DNA of 64,000 bases from an unicellular cyanobacterium SU3. Its GTDB lineage: Bacteria > Cyanobacteriota > Cyanobacteriia > Cyanobacteriales > Microcystaceae. The translations under genes were made by a program, and so were the position numbers. The notes under the pieces are model-generated. The model was not told the DNA's origin and searched no databases. It was given only the letters and a program-made list of their open reading frames with translations. Location of the stretch: assembly GCA_002172675.1 (NCBI GenBank), contig NETF01000165.1:1-64000 (forward strand), in the 5' to 3' direction. Shown piece by piece: positions 35,912-44,665 of the stretch (positions are counted from its first letter, which is position 1; each line of letters opens with the position of its first letter).

Positions 35912-37447
35912 ATGGCTCAAAACGTAAACAATATTAAGGATCACGTTGATCTATTCCATCAGCCTGAATACCAAGAACTGTTCGAGAACAAGAAACAGTT
36001 TGAAGGGATGCCCACTGCTGATAAAGTTCAAGAAGTCGCTGAATGGACTAAATCTTGGGAATATCGGGAAAAGAACTTCGCTCGTGAAGCTTTAACCGTT
36101 AACCCTGCTAAAGCTTGTCAACCTTTAGGTGCGCTACTAGCTGCTATTGGGTTTGAAGGAACCTTACCCTTCGTACATGGTTCTCAAGGATGTGTGGCTT
36201 ACTTCCGTACCCACTTAACCCGTCACTTCAAAGAGCCTGTTAGTGCTGTTTCTTCTTCCATGACTGAAAACGCTGCGGTTTTCGGTGGATTAAAGAACAT
36301 GGTTGATGGACTTCAAAACTCCTACGCCCTTTACAAACCCAAAATGATCGCTGTCTGTACAACTTGTATGGCTGAGGTTATTGGGGATGACTTAGGTGCG
36401 TTCATCGGAAATGCTCGTCAAGACGAGGTTATTCCTGAAGATTTACCTGTTGCTTTCGCTCATACACCTAGTTTTGTGGGTTCTCACATCACTGGTTATG
36501 ACAGCATGATGAAATCTATTCTTTCTACCTTAACTGAAGGTAAGAAGAAAGAAACCACCAACGGTAAAATCAACTTCATCGCTGGATTTGAAACCTACAT
36601 CGGTAACGTTCGTGCGTTGAAAAACATCATCTCTGCGTTTGACTTAGATGCTACCCTTTTAAGCGATACCGAAATGTACTTAGATTCTCCCAACTTAGGG
36701 GAATTCAAAATGTACCATGAAGGAACTTCCTTAGAAGATGCTGCTGATTCTATCAACGCTGAAGCTACCGTTACCCTTCAAACCTACACCACTCCTAAAA
36801 CTCGTGAATACATCGAGAAGAAGTGGGAACAAAAGACCTTCACCTATCGCCCTTGGGGTGTTAAAGGAACTGATGAGTTCTTAATGGGCTTATCTGAGTT
36901 AACTGGTAAACCTATTCCTAAAGAGTTTGAAATCGCTCGTGGACGCGCTGTTGATGCAATGACTGATACTCAAGCTTGGGTACATGGTAAGCGTGCTGCA
37001 GTTTACGGTGATCCCGATCTCGTAATGGGCTTATTACAGTTCATGTTAGAAATGGGTATCGAGCCTGTTCACGTCTTGGTTAACAACAGCACCAAGGAAT
37101 TTGAAGCTGAAGCTAAAGCTTTATTAGAAGCTAGTCCCTACGGACAACAAGCTACCGTTTGGGGTGGTAAAGACTTATGGCATATGCGTTCTTTACTCTT
37201 CACAGAGCCTGTTGACTTCTTAGTTGGTAATTCCTACGCTAAGTATTTACAGCGTGATACCAAGACTCCTTTAATCCGTATTGGTTATCCTATCTTTGAT
37301 CGTCACCACTTACACCGCTACTCCACCATCGGTTATGAAGGGGCTATCAACCTACTCAACTGGATCGCCAATGGACTAATGGATGAATTAGATCGCAAGA
37401 CAGATACTCCTTCTGTAACGGATATTTCTTTCGACTTAGTTCGTTAA
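35912..37447 (+). CDS. nifK: Nitrogenase molybdenum-iron protein beta chain
   Basis: NifK is the beta subunit, sharing the P-cluster with NifD. The 511 residues contain the P-cluster cysteines in NPAKACQPLGALLAAIGFEG (near 70), HGSQGCVAYFRTHLTRHF (near 95) and CTTCMAEVIGDDLGAF (near 153). The segment SYAKYLQRDTKTPLIRIGYP and FDRHHLHRYSTIGYEGA mark the C-terminal domain. Length fits the usual about 510-520. Its start ATG 35912 follows a GGAGTTACCACC leader. It is followed by palindromic element C. Confidence 0.99.
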   Translation: MAQNVNNIKDHVDLFHQPEYQELFENKKQFEGMPTADKVQEVAEWTKSWEYREKNFAREALTVNPAKACQPLGALLAAIGFEGTLPFVHGSQGCVAYFRTHLTRHFKEPVSAVSSSMTENAAVFGGLKNMVDGLQNSYALYKPKMIAVCTTCMAEVIGDDLGAFIGNARQDEVIPEDLPVAFAHTPSFVGSHITGYDSMMKSILSTLTEGKKKETTNGKINFIAGFETYIGNVRALKNIISAFDLDATLLSDTEMYLDSPNLGEFKMYHEGTSLEDAADSINAEATVTLQTYTTPKTREYIEKKWEQKTFTYRPWGVKGTDEFLMGLSELTGKPIPKEFEIARGRAVDAMTDTQAWVHGKRAAVYGDPDLVMGLLQFMLEMGIEPVHVLVNNSTKEFEAEAKALLEASPYGQQATVWGGKDLWHMRSLLFTEPVDFLVGNSYAKYLQRDTKTPLIRIGYPIFDRHHLHRYSTIGYEGAINLLNWIANGLMDELDRKTDTPSVTDISFDLVR

Positions 37448-37606
37448 TCCAAGGAAATCTGAATACGAGGGAGACTAGGATGATTCAGGGAGTACCTTAC
37501 TCCCCCCCTCTCCTCTTCTCTCCCCTCTCTTAGAGAAGGCAAAAGCGGTGAGACCCCGCGCCGTCGCACGGCGCAAGGGAACGCTCACTAAGACAGGCAA
37601 AAGGCA
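37448..37606. repeat. Array region and GC-rich palindromic element, copy C, after nifK
   Basis: A short purine-rich stretch (37466-37492) and a CT-only stretch (37499-37530) are followed by copy C (37537-37606): GCAAAAGCGGTGAGACCCCG, an inner hairpin GCCGTCGCACGGC, then GCAAGGGAACGCTCACTAAG. GGTGAG and CTCAC pair as outer arms. The sequence is closely similar to copy A. Confidence 0.8.
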
Positions 37607-37716
37607 AAAGTTTGGAATTTATATTTTCTTCCTCTGCTTCCCCTGCACCCTCTGCTTCCTATGCTCTGAAAAAAACTCTCTGCCACTATATTTTAATCAA
37701 AGATGAGGATATGGTT

Positions 37717-38019
37717 ATGACGAGTCCTACTCCTTATTCTACGGGCAAAAAATTTCAACTCGACCCCCTTTTTCCCCTCAAACGCTGGCTTAATAATCGA
37801 GAGATCACTGATCCCTCGATCGCTCATTTAATTTGTCGAGTCATTCCTTGTTCTTGCCCTTTTGAAAGACAGATAACGGTGTTAGGACACACCATCTTCC
37901 GTATTCCTCCTCTATGTAAATTAAATCCTTTTTATCACGAATTTGTGGCTTTACGATTGAAAGCATTAAGTTATCTGGCTGATGTTTGTGGTGAAAATGT
38001 TGATCATTATATTTGTTAA
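37717..38019 (+). CDS. Mo-dependent nitrogenase C-terminal family protein
   Basis: This 100-residue protein belongs to the small cyanobacterial family named for Mo-dependent nitrogenase; its role is unknown. The conserved core is FPLKRWLNNREITDPSIAHL, with ICRVIPCSCPFERQITVLG (close cysteines) and FRIPPLCKLNPFYHEFVALR. I place the start at ATG 37717 because GAGG at 37705-37708 fits it with an 8-base gap; the frame is open upstream to 37612. It lies between nifK and nifE on the same strand. Confidence 0.8.
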   Translation: MTSPTPYSTGKKFQLDPLFPLKRWLNNREITDPSIAHLICRVIPCSCPFERQITVLGHTIFRIPPLCKLNPFYHEFVALRLKALSYLADVCGENVDHYIC

Positions 38020-38080
38020 ATAATTAATAACTCATCATTATTAATTATTCGGTCACTGGTAATTATTAGGGAATTCAGTC

Positions 38081-39499
38081 ATGAAACTCACGAAGAGCAA
38101 AATCAACGATTTGCTGACACAACCAGGTTGCGAACATAATCATAATAAGGAAGGTCAAGGTAAAAACAAGTCTTGTACTCAAACAGCTAACCCAGGCTCT
38201 GCTCAAGGAGGTTGTGCGTTTGATGGGGCTTCTATTGCTTTAGTTCCTATCACTGATGCTGCTCATTTAGTTCATGGTCCGATTGGCTGTTCTGGTAATA
38301 GTTGGAATAGTCGCGGTAGTCTTTCTAGTGGTCCGATGACTTATAAGATGGGTTTCACGACCGATCTATCAGAAAATGATATTATTTTTGGTGGAGAAAA
38401 AAAGCTTTATAAGGCGATCGCTCAATTAATAAAAAAGTATCATCCGGCTGCAGTTTTTGTTTATTCAACCTGTGTTACTGCTCTCATTGGTGACGATTTA
38501 GATGCCGTTTGTAAGGCAGCAACTGATAAATATAAAACCCCGATTATCCCTGTTCATTCTCCTGGTTTTGTGGGCAGTAAAAACTTAGGAAACCGTCTCG
38601 GTGGCGAAGCGTTACTCGATCACGTGGTCGGTACACAAGAACCTGAATATACCACTGCTTATGATATTAATTTAATCGGTGAATATAATGTTGCCGGTGA
38701 AATGTGGGGGGTTCTTCCTCTGTTTAAAAAAGCGGGAATCCGTGTTTTAGCAAAGATTACAGGGGATGCTCGTTATGATGAAGTTTGTCATGCTCATCGG
38801 GCAAAACTAAATGTAATGATCTGTTCAAAAGCCTTAATTAATATGGCTTCTGCTATGAAGGAACGTTACAATATTCCTTACATTGAAGAGTCTTTTTATG
38901 GCATTGCAGACATGAACCGTTGTTTACGGAATATTGCTCAATTTTTTGGCGATCAAGTATTAATAGAAAGAGTTGAAGAAATAATCGCAGCAGAAACCAC
39001 CCAGTTAGACATCGCTTTGGCCCCTTATCGGGAACGTCTGAAAGGTAAGCGCATGGTCCTCTACACTGGTGGGGTGAAAAGTTGGTCTATCGTTTCAGCC
39101 GCCCAAGACTTAGGGATGGAAGTGGTAGCTACTAGCACTAAAAAAAGTACAGAAGAGGACAAGGGACGTATTAAGAAACTTTTGGGCAAAGATGGTATTA
39201 TGCTCGAAAAAGGCAGCCCAGAGGAGCTTTTGAGGGTCATTCAGAAGACAAATGCTGACCTCTTGGTGGCAGGAGGACGGAACCAATATACGGCACTCAA
39301 AGCGAAAATACCGTTCTTAGATATTAACCAAGAACGTCACCATCCTTACGCCGGTTACATAGGGTTAGTAGAAATGGCCAGGGAGTTAAGCGAAGCGGTT
39401 TATAGTCCCATTTGGACCCAGGTTCGTAAACCCTCTCCTTGGGAAATATGGCAACAGGAACACGAAAGTTTATTGAACTTAGAAGCAGAAGGCGAGTAA
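38081..39499 (+). CDS. nifE: Nitrogenase cofactor scaffold protein NifE
   Basis: NifE, with NifN, forms the NifEN scaffold on which the FeMo cofactor is matured. The 472 residues are related to NifD: SAQGGCAFDGASIALVPITD, HGPIGCSGNSWNSRGSLSSG, and STCVTALIGDDLDAVCKAAT hold the cluster cysteines. The Cys-rich N-terminus (PGCEHNHNKEGQGKNKSC) is typical. The cofactor-ligand His/Cys positions of NifD are changed, as expected for a scaffold. The start ATG 38081 lies 61 bases after the Mo_nitro_C gene. Confidence 0.98.
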   Translation: MKLTKSKINDLLTQPGCEHNHNKEGQGKNKSCTQTANPGSAQGGCAFDGASIALVPITDAAHLVHGPIGCSGNSWNSRGSLSSGPMTYKMGFTTDLSENDIIFGGEKKLYKAIAQLIKKYHPAAVFVYSTCVTALIGDDLDAVCKAATDKYKTPIIPVHSPGFVGSKNLGNRLGGEALLDHVVGTQEPEYTTAYDINLIGEYNVAGEMWGVLPLFKKAGIRVLAKITGDARYDEVCHAHRAKLNVMICSKALINMASAMKERYNIPYIEESFYGIADMNRCLRNIAQFFGDQVLIERVEEIIAAETTQLDIALAPYRERLKGKRMVLYTGGVKSWSIVSAAQDLGMEVVATSTKKSTEEDKGRIKKLLGKDGIMLEKGSPEELLRVIQKTNADLLVAGGRNQYTALKAKIPFLDINQERHHPYAGYIGLVEMARELSEAVYSPIWTQVRKPSPWEIWQQEHESLLNLEAEGE

Positions 39500-39588
39500 G
39501 AGAGCAGGGGGAGCAGAGGGAGCAGGGAGAAAAACATTACACCCTACACCCTACACCCTACACCCCACACCCCACACCCCACACCCCA
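39500..39588. repeat. Purine array and telomere-like heptamers between nifE and nifN
   Basis: A purine-rich run of GGGAGCAG-type units (39500-39530) is followed by ACATTACACC and then seven heptamers, ACACCCT repeated and changing to ACACCCC (39537-39588). It fills the whole gap to the nifN start. It resembles telomere-type repeats by chance of composition. Confidence 0.9.
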
Positions 39589-39596
39589 ACAAAGCA

Positions 39597-40979
39597 ATGA
39601 CAACCATACTAAATCCCAATAAGTCCCTATCTGTCAACCCGTTAAAAATGAGTCAACCCCTAGGCGCAGCGTTAGCGTTTCTGGGGTTGCGGAAAATGAT
39701 GCCTCTGTTTCATGGGTCCCAAGGATGTACAGCCTTTGCTAAAGTTGTCCTGGTACGTCATTTTCGTGAGTCTATTCCCCTGTCTACTACTGCCATGACG
39801 GAAGTTAGCACTATTTTAGGGGGAGAAGATAATGTAGAACAGGCGATCTTAACAATCTTAGAAAAATATAATCCTCAAATTATTGGTCTGTTAACCACTG
39901 GGTTAACGGAGACGAGAGGGGATGATATGAAGCGCATTCTCAAGACGTTTCGGGAGAAACACCCAGAACTAGATAGTTTTCCTGTTGTTTCTGTTTCTAC
40001 TCCTGATTATAAGGGATCGTTGCAAGATGGTTATACCGCAGCCGTAGAAAGTATCGTCGCTGCTGACTATGGCAATGTGGCCGATGATGAACCCCCAACA
40101 GTGGGAATGAAACCCCAAGTCACGGTATTGTGTGCCTCCCATTTGTCTCCTGGGGACGTAGAAGAACTAAAAACCGTCATTGAAGGGTTTGGTATCTCCC
40201 CTATTATGGTTCCTGACTTATCTCGTTCTTTGGATGGTCATTTAGAAGATGATTATCACACAGTAACAACGGGAGGCACTAGCTTAACTCAATTAAAACA
40301 GTTAAACCGTTCTTGTTTAACGTTAGCTATTGGGGAAAGTATGCGTAAAGCTGCGACAATTTTGCAAGAACGTTTCGGCACAAAATATAAAGTATTTCCC
40401 CGTTTAGCTGGTTTAGATGCAGTTGATTCGTTTTTATGGGAATTGTCCCAAATTTTAACGTCTCGTTGCGATCATCATTTCCCCATTGTGCCAAATGTTC
40501 CGGCTCATTTACAACGACAACGTCGTCAGTTACAAGATGTTATTCTTGACACTCACTTCTATTTTGGTGGGAAAAAAGTTTCTTTAGCGTTAGAACCTGA
40601 TTTGCTTTACCAAACCGCTTGGTTATTAACAGAAATGGGAGCTAATATTCAAGCTGCTGTCACTACTACTAAGTCCCCACTTTTAGAAGATTTACCCATC
40701 GATACTGTCACCATTGGTGACTTAGAAGACTTAGAAGAATTAGCTGTTGGTTCCGATTTAATTATTACTAATTCTCACGGTACATCCTTAGCTAAACGTC
40801 TCAAAGCCCCATTATATAGAATGGGTTATCCTATCTTTGATCAACTCGGTTTAGGCCAACGTTGTTTAGTGGGATATCGTGGCACCATGAAATTTTTATT
40901 TGATGTTGGCAATATTCTCATGAAAGAAGAAGCCAAACACAGTCCCGTTGCGCTACAAGAACACGGGTTAACTGTTTAA
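39597..40979 (+). CDS. nifN: Nitrogenase cofactor scaffold protein NifN
   Basis: NifN is the NifK-like partner of NifE in the FeMo-cofactor scaffold. The 460 residues contain LKMSQPLGAALAFLGLRKMM and HGSQGCTAFAKVVLVRHFRE, and the segment GLLTTGLTETRGDDMKRI in the place where NifK has cysteine, consistent with NifN having fewer cluster ligands. MGYPIFDQLGLGQRCLVGYR marks the C-terminal part. It starts just after the heptamer array and runs 36 bases short of nifX. Confidence 0.98.
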   Translation: MTTILNPNKSLSVNPLKMSQPLGAALAFLGLRKMMPLFHGSQGCTAFAKVVLVRHFRESIPLSTTAMTEVSTILGGEDNVEQAILTILEKYNPQIIGLLTTGLTETRGDDMKRILKTFREKHPELDSFPVVSVSTPDYKGSLQDGYTAAVESIVAADYGNVADDEPPTVGMKPQVTVLCASHLSPGDVEELKTVIEGFGISPIMVPDLSRSLDGHLEDDYHTVTTGGTSLTQLKQLNRSCLTLAIGESMRKAATILQERFGTKYKVFPRLAGLDAVDSFLWELSQILTSRCDHHFPIVPNVPAHLQRQRRQLQDVILDTHFYFGGKKVSLALEPDLLYQTAWLLTEMGANIQAAVTTTKSPLLEDLPIDTVTIGDLEDLEELAVGSDLIITNSHGTSLAKRLKAPLYRMGYPIFDQLGLGQRCLVGYRGTMKFLFDVGNILMKEEAKHSPVALQEHGLTV

Positions 40980-41015
40980 ACTTTTCCCCCATTTCATTCA
41001 TCTGAGAGGAAAAAC

Positions 41016-41432
41016 ATGAAAGTTGCATTTACTACTAGCGATAACGTCCATGTCAACGCTCACTTTGGTTGGGCGAAGAACATCGACTTATATGATGTGT
41101 CTCCCGATGGCTTCAATTATGTCAATACCCTAGAGTTTGGTGGCGACTTAAAAGAAGACGGAAACGAAGACAAGTTAGTGCCTAAATTAGAGGCATTAGA
41201 TGGCTGTACTTTACTCTATGTTTCTGCTATTGGTGGCAGTGCAGCAGCCCGTTTAATTCGTCAAAATGTTACCCCCATTAAAGCTAGAACTGACCAAGAT
41301 AAAATTGATGAAATTCTCGGCGAATTAGTCAAAACTTTAAAAGGTAATCCTCCTCCTTGGTTAAGAAAAGTTCTGCAAAAAGAAGCTGGACTTGAGCCAA
41401 CTCCTAACTTTTTATCTGAAGAAGATGAATAA
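41016..41432 (+). CDS. nifX: Nitrogenase cofactor carrier NifX
   Basis: NifX binds and carries NifB-co and other cofactor precursors between NifB and NifEN. The 138 residues match the NifX/NafY fold: MKVAFTTSDNVHVNAHFGWA, with His in the loop, then IDLYDVSPDGFNYVNTLEFG and YVSAIGGSAAARLIRQNVTP. The C-terminal tail (PPWLRKVLQKEAGLEPT) is characteristic of the cyanobacterial form. AGAGGAAAAAC precedes ATG 41016. The downstream DUF269 gene is in the same direction after 186 bases. Confidence 0.97.
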   Translation: MKVAFTTSDNVHVNAHFGWAKNIDLYDVSPDGFNYVNTLEFGGDLKEDGNEDKLVPKLEALDGCTLLYVSAIGGSAAARLIRQNVTPIKARTDQDKIDEILGELVKTLKGNPPPWLRKVLQKEAGLEPTPNFLSEEDE

Positions 41433-41618
41433 GGGGTAATTAGCGAACAGCGAACATTAAATTATCGTTGTTAACTGATTGCTAATAACTGTTTTAAAAG
41501 AGATAAGTTACCCTATTATTCTCTTTTTAATTATCTAAAAAAATCTATGAACAATTAACAACAAAATAGTGTAAAATTGTTCATAGATAACGGAAATGAT
41601 CTCATTGTAATTGTTATT

Positions 41619-42092
41619 ATGACAACAACAACAAATTCGGAAACCAATACTCTCTTAGTTGAAAAAAGTCCTTTTCTACAATCATTAGTTCAACAAATTC
41701 GGGCTTACGATCACTACGGAGTGTATCGTACTTGGACAGATGAACTTGTTATTGCACCTTATGTTATTCCTAAGAAGAAAAGACGGGAAATTTCTCTAGA
41801 AGGAGACATTGATCCGACGACAAAATTAAGAATACTCTGTTATTTTCGGGCGATCGCCGCTTTAATAGAAAAAGAAACAGGGTTATTATGTCAAGTTGTT
41901 GTTGACCTTAACCATGAAGGCTTTGGCTGGGCTTTAGTTTGGGGCGGAAAATTAATGGTAGTTTCTCGTAGTTTACGGGATGCTCATCGCTTCGGTTTTG
42001 ACACCTTAGAAAAGTTAAACGATCAAGGAACAAAATTAGCCAACTCTGGCATTGAATTAGCTAAGAAGTTTCCTGAAGTTTCGAGACTTTAA
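41619..42092 (+). CDS. NifX-associated protein, DUF269 family
   Basis: This 157-residue protein belongs to the DUF269 family, found almost only in nif clusters beside nifX, with unknown biochemical role. I place the start at ATG 41619 (MTTTTNSETNTLLVEKSPFL); the frame is open upstream to 41577. The conserved core is FLQSLVQQIRAYDHYGVYRT, IAPYVIPKKKRREISLEGDI, and GFGWALVWGGKLMVVSRSLR. It precedes the CCE_0567-type gene by 69 bases. Confidence 0.92.
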   Translation: MTTTTNSETNTLLVEKSPFLQSLVQQIRAYDHYGVYRTWTDELVIAPYVIPKKKRREISLEGDIDPTTKLRILCYFRAIAALIEKETGLLCQVVVDLNHEGFGWALVWGGKLMVVSRSLRDAHRFGFDTLEKLNDQGTKLANSGIELAKKFPEVSRL

Positions 42093-42161
42093 GTTAACGG
42101 AATAGGTAACAGTTAGTTCTGAGTTATCCCTAATAGTAAACAAGAAAACCGAGGTAAAAAG

Positions 42162-42398
42162 ATGACAGTCGCTACCGACAATAATCCCACTCCAGAAGCA
42201 GTTGCTGATCTCAAAAAGAAGGTTCGTAAACTCAATTCTAAAGCCGGTCAAATGAAGATGGACTTACATGATTTGGCCGAAGGATTACCTACCGACTACG
42301 AAAAATTAGTCGAAGAAGCACAAAAAACTTACGAAATATTTCGTGAGTTAGATCAACTAAAGAAAAAACTTAACATCTGGGAGGAAACCCTAAAATGA
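42162..42398 (+). CDS. CCE_0567-type metalloprotein (DUF683 family)
   Basis: This 78-residue helical hairpin protein is of the DUF683/CCE_0567 family, encoded in nif clusters and reported as a small metal-binding coiled coil. Residues PEAVADLKKKVRKLNSKAGQ and MKMDLHDLAEGLPTDYEKLV are the conserved parts, followed by ELDQLKKKLNIWEE. Its TGA overlaps the ATG of nifW (ATGA, 42395-42398), so the two are translationally coupled. Confidence 0.92.
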   Translation: MTVATDNNPTPEAVADLKKKVRKLNSKAGQMKMDLHDLAEGLPTDYEKLVEEAQKTYEIFRELDQLKKKLNIWEETLK

Positions 42399-42745
42399 CT
42401 ATTACTGCTGATACCCCAAGAACCCTGTCTGAGTTCACCAATCTCATCGATACAGAAGACTATTTAACCTTCTTTGGTATTAGTTATGACCCTACTTTTG
42501 TTAACGTTAACCGTCTCCATATTCTTAAGCAGTTCTCTTTACTTATCGCGCAAGTCGACCAAGCCTTCCCCGATCTCAGTGAAAGTGAAAAATTAGAAAA
42601 ATACAAATTAGCTTTGTCAGAAGCGTACGAAGTCTTTAAAACCTCTAGTCCTTTAGAAACCAAACTCTTCAAAGTCTTCAAAGATGTTCCGAGTAATGTG
42701 GTTTTATTGGATGATTTAACCAAAGAAGCTGGCGTTATTCAATAG
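42395..42745 (+). CDS. nifW: Nitrogenase stabilising protein NifW
   Basis: NifW protects or helps mature the MoFe protein, especially under oxygen. The 116 residues match the family: FTNLIDTEDYLTFFGISYDP, VNVNRLHILKQFSLLIAQVD, then LFKVFKDVPSNVVLLDDLTK. Length is normal. The start overlaps the previous stop by four bases. It is followed by an array gap before hesA. Confidence 0.95.
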   Translation: MTITADTPRTLSEFTNLIDTEDYLTFFGISYDPTFVNVNRLHILKQFSLLIAQVDQAFPDLSESEKLEKYKLALSEAYEVFKTSSPLETKLFKVFKDVPSNVVLLDDLTKEAGVIQ

Positions 42746-42868
42746 AAGAAGCAGGGAGAAGGGAGCAAAGGGAGCAAAGGGAGCAGGGAGAACTGTATAA
42801 GTACAATTTTCCCACACTCCCCACCCTTCCCACGCTCCCCACCCTTCCCACACTCCCCACCTCACCCC
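42745..42868. repeat. Purine array, spacer, 18-base pyrimidine repeats between nifW and hesA
   Basis: Purine units GGGAGCAAA (42745-42791) are followed by the spacer ACTGTATAAGTACAATTT and then by 18-base units CACACTCCCCACCCTTCC repeated twice and a part (42811-42868). The arms are roughly complementary, giving a potential long hairpin. It ends 9 bases before hesA. Confidence 0.85.
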
Positions 42869-42877
42869 AAAACGGTC

Positions 42878-43690
42878 ATGAACTTCACCCCGACTGAACT
42901 AGAACGTTATTCAAGACAAATACAACTCCCTGGTTTTGGCGAAGAAGGACAAAAACGCCTCAAGGACTCCACTGCTGTTGTCACAGGAGTCGGGGGCCTT
43001 GGTGGGACGGTTGCCCTATACTTAGCCGTTGCTGGTGTCGGTAAAATTATTCTCGTTCGGGGGGGTGAACTCCGCCTAGATGATCTCAACCGTCAAATAT
43101 TGATGACTAATAGTTGGGTGGGTCAACCGAGGGTTTATAAAGCCAGAGAAACCCTGCTCAACATTAACCCTGACATCGAAATAGAAGCGGTCAATGAGTT
43201 CGTCACAGCCGAGAATATTGATGCTTTAGTACAACAGGCCGATATTACCTTTGACTGCGCCTTTGACTTCAAAGAACGGAGCTTGTTAAACAAAGCTTGT
43301 GTCCGTTGGGGTGTTCCCATGGTAGAGGCAGCCATGAGTGGCATGGATGCGTACTTAACCACTATTATTCCTGGGGAAACCCCTTGCCTATCCTGCATTT
43401 TCCCAGAAACCCCTGAATGGGATCGTTGGGGGTTTGGGGTATTAGGGGCAGTTTCTGGCAGTTTAGCCTGTTTAGCCGCCTTAGAAGGCATCAAACTCTT
43501 AACAGGACTCGGAGAACCCCTAACTGGTCAACTGTTGACTATGGAGTTAGGGACTGCCACTTTTGCCAAACGTCGTCCCTACCACGATCCTAACTGTCCC
43601 GTGTGCGGTAACTTGACCAAGCAACGGTTAAGCAGTTATATCAGGGAACAGGGAATAGGGAACAGGGAACAGGCAAACGTCCTAAGTTGA
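42878..43690 (+). CDS. hesA: HesA, ThiF/MoeB-like protein
   Basis: HesA is a ThiF/MoeB/E1-like adenylyltransferase found in cyanobacterial nif clusters and thought to act in sulfur or molybdenum handling. The 270 residues show the nucleotide-binding motif VVTGVGGLGGTVALYLAVAG (near 34) and the conserved LDDLNRQILM. Zinc cysteines lie in the pairs GETPCLSCIFPE and DPNCPVCGNL. The last 15 residues (REQGIGNREQANVLS) are encoded by a GGAACAG-type repeat array and are not part of the family. Confidence 0.93.
   Translation: MNFTPTELERYSRQIQLPGFGEEGQKRLKDSTAVVTGVGGLGGTVALYLAVAGVGKIILVRGGELRLDDLNRQILMTNSWVGQPRVYKARETLLNINPDIEIEAVNEFVTAENIDALVQQADITFDCAFDFKERSLLNKACVRWGVPMVEAAMSGMDAYLTTIIPGETPCLSCIFPETPEWDRWGFGVLGAVSGSLACLAALEGIKLLTGLGEPLTGQLLTMELGTATFAKRRPYHDPNCPVCGNLTKQRLSSYIREQGIGNREQANVLS
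43643..43679. repeat. Heptamer array inside the 3' end of hesA
   Basis: Units of GGGAACA/GGGAATA repeat about five times at the end of hesA and code for REQGIGNREQ. The repeat is the same kind as the purine arrays in neighbouring gaps, here overlapping a gene end. Confidence 0.8.
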
Positions 43691-43697
43691 TATATTT

Positions 43698-43760
43698 TCC
43701 TACACTCCCCACCCTTCCCATACTTCCCATACTTCCCACACTCCCCTCACTCCCCTCACT
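43698..43760. repeat. Pyrimidine-rich array between hesA and hesB
   Basis: CACTCCCCACCCTTCCCATAC and related units alternate C and T almost without purines. It fills most of the hesA-hesB gap, 9 bases before the hesB start. Confidence 0.85.
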
Positions 43761-43768
43761 TTAAAAAA

Positions 43769-44128
43769 ATGACTGTCACTCTTACTGAAAAAGCTGCATT
43801 GAAACTCCGTACCGTCTTATACGGGAACTCAACGAATATTACTGGTATTCGTGTTGGTGTTAAAGATGGTGGCTGTAATGGCTACGAATACGCCTTAAAT
43901 TTAGTCAAAGAAGCCAACAGCGAAGATGTCCGCTTTGAACAAGATAATGTTCCTATCTATGTTGACCCTACCAGTGTGTCTTTATTAGATGGGGTGGTCA
44001 TCGATTTTGTGGATAGTTTAACCCAAAGCGGTTTCACTTTTACTAACCCTAATGCAACCGATACTTGTGGCTGCGGTAAGTCTTTCTCTACAGCAAACTG
44101 CGGTGGTCAAGCTACACCTTGTAGCTAA
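43769..44128 (+). CDS. hesB: HesB/IscA family iron-sulfur carrier
   Basis: This is an A-type carrier that inserts Fe-S clusters into nitrogenase-linked proteins. The 119 residues have the HesB/IscA fold: VTLTEKAALKLRTVLYGN, and VGVKDGGCNGYEYALNLVKE with the first cysteine. The C-terminal CxC motif reads ATDTCGCGKSF. The extra C-terminal cysteines (ANCGGQATPCS) are typical of the nif-associated form. It lies between hesA and fdxH. Confidence 0.95.
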   Translation: MTVTLTEKAALKLRTVLYGNSTNITGIRVGVKDGGCNGYEYALNLVKEANSEDVRFEQDNVPIYVDPTSVSLLDGVVIDFVDSLTQSGFTFTNPNATDTCGCGKSFSTANCGGQATPCS

Positions 44129-44227
44129 ATAAAGTTTTGATTTTTAATGGTTATTTCTTTTGTTTAAAGAAGGAATAAATTGTTAAAAATCAATGGTAAA
44201 CGTTCCTATATTTTAAGGAGAACACTC

Positions 44228-44569
44228 ATGACTGCAACTTATCAAGTTCGTCTGATGAAAACTTACAAGAAAAAGAATAAAGAGACGGGCAAAAAAGAAG
44301 AATTCGCCGAAGTGGATGTTACCCTAGAAGTCCCTGAAGACGAATATATCTTCGATATTGCTGAAGAAGAAGGCCTTGAACTTCCCTCTTCCTGTCGTTC
44401 TGGAGCCTGTTCTAGTTGTGTTGGACGCATCGTTGAAGGAGAAGTTGATCAAGAAGATCAAAGCTTTCTCGATGATGAACAAGTGGAAAAAGGATGGGTA
44501 TTACTCTGTGTTGCTTATCCTCGTTCTAACTGCACTATTAAAACCCACCAAGAAGCTTATTTGGCATAG
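44228..44569 (+). CDS. fdxH: 2Fe-2S ferredoxin FdxH
   Basis: FdxH is a plant-type ferredoxin that donates electrons to nitrogenase reductase. I place the start at ATG 44228 ([20 protein letters not shown]) because AAGGAG at 44215-44220 precedes it; the frame opens at 44180. The cluster motif is [20 protein letters not shown] (CxxxxCxxC, near residues 51-59) with the fourth Cys in [14 protein letters not shown]. The lysine-rich N-terminal insert is typical of nif-associated forms. It is 113 residues long. Confidence 0.96.
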   Translation: MTATYQVRLMKTYKKKNKETGKKEEFAEVDVTLEVPEDEYIFDIAEEEGLELPSSCRSGACSSCVGRIVEGEVDQEDQSFLDDEQVEKGWVLLCVAYPRSNCTIKTHQEAYLA

Positions 44570-44602
44570 ATTCTTGATCCATTTTCCTCATCCAACTGCT
44601 GG

Positions 44603-44630
44603 GGAAGTCGTGGCCGATGCTACGACTTCC
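44603..44630 (+). terminator. Hairpin after fdxH
   Basis: GGAAGTCGT (44603-44611) and ACGACTTCC (44622-44630) form a 9-bp perfect stem. No strong T-run follows, so it may stabilise the upstream mRNA rather than terminate. It separates the fdxH end from two unknown genes. Confidence 0.55.
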
Positions 44631-44665
44631 TATCCCTAATGTAAGCTTTTTATGGGAAACATTTT

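Noticed and set aside
39537-39588. Possible CRISPR array or telomere
   Set aside because: The unit is 7 bases with no spacers, and no cas gene or chromosome end is near.
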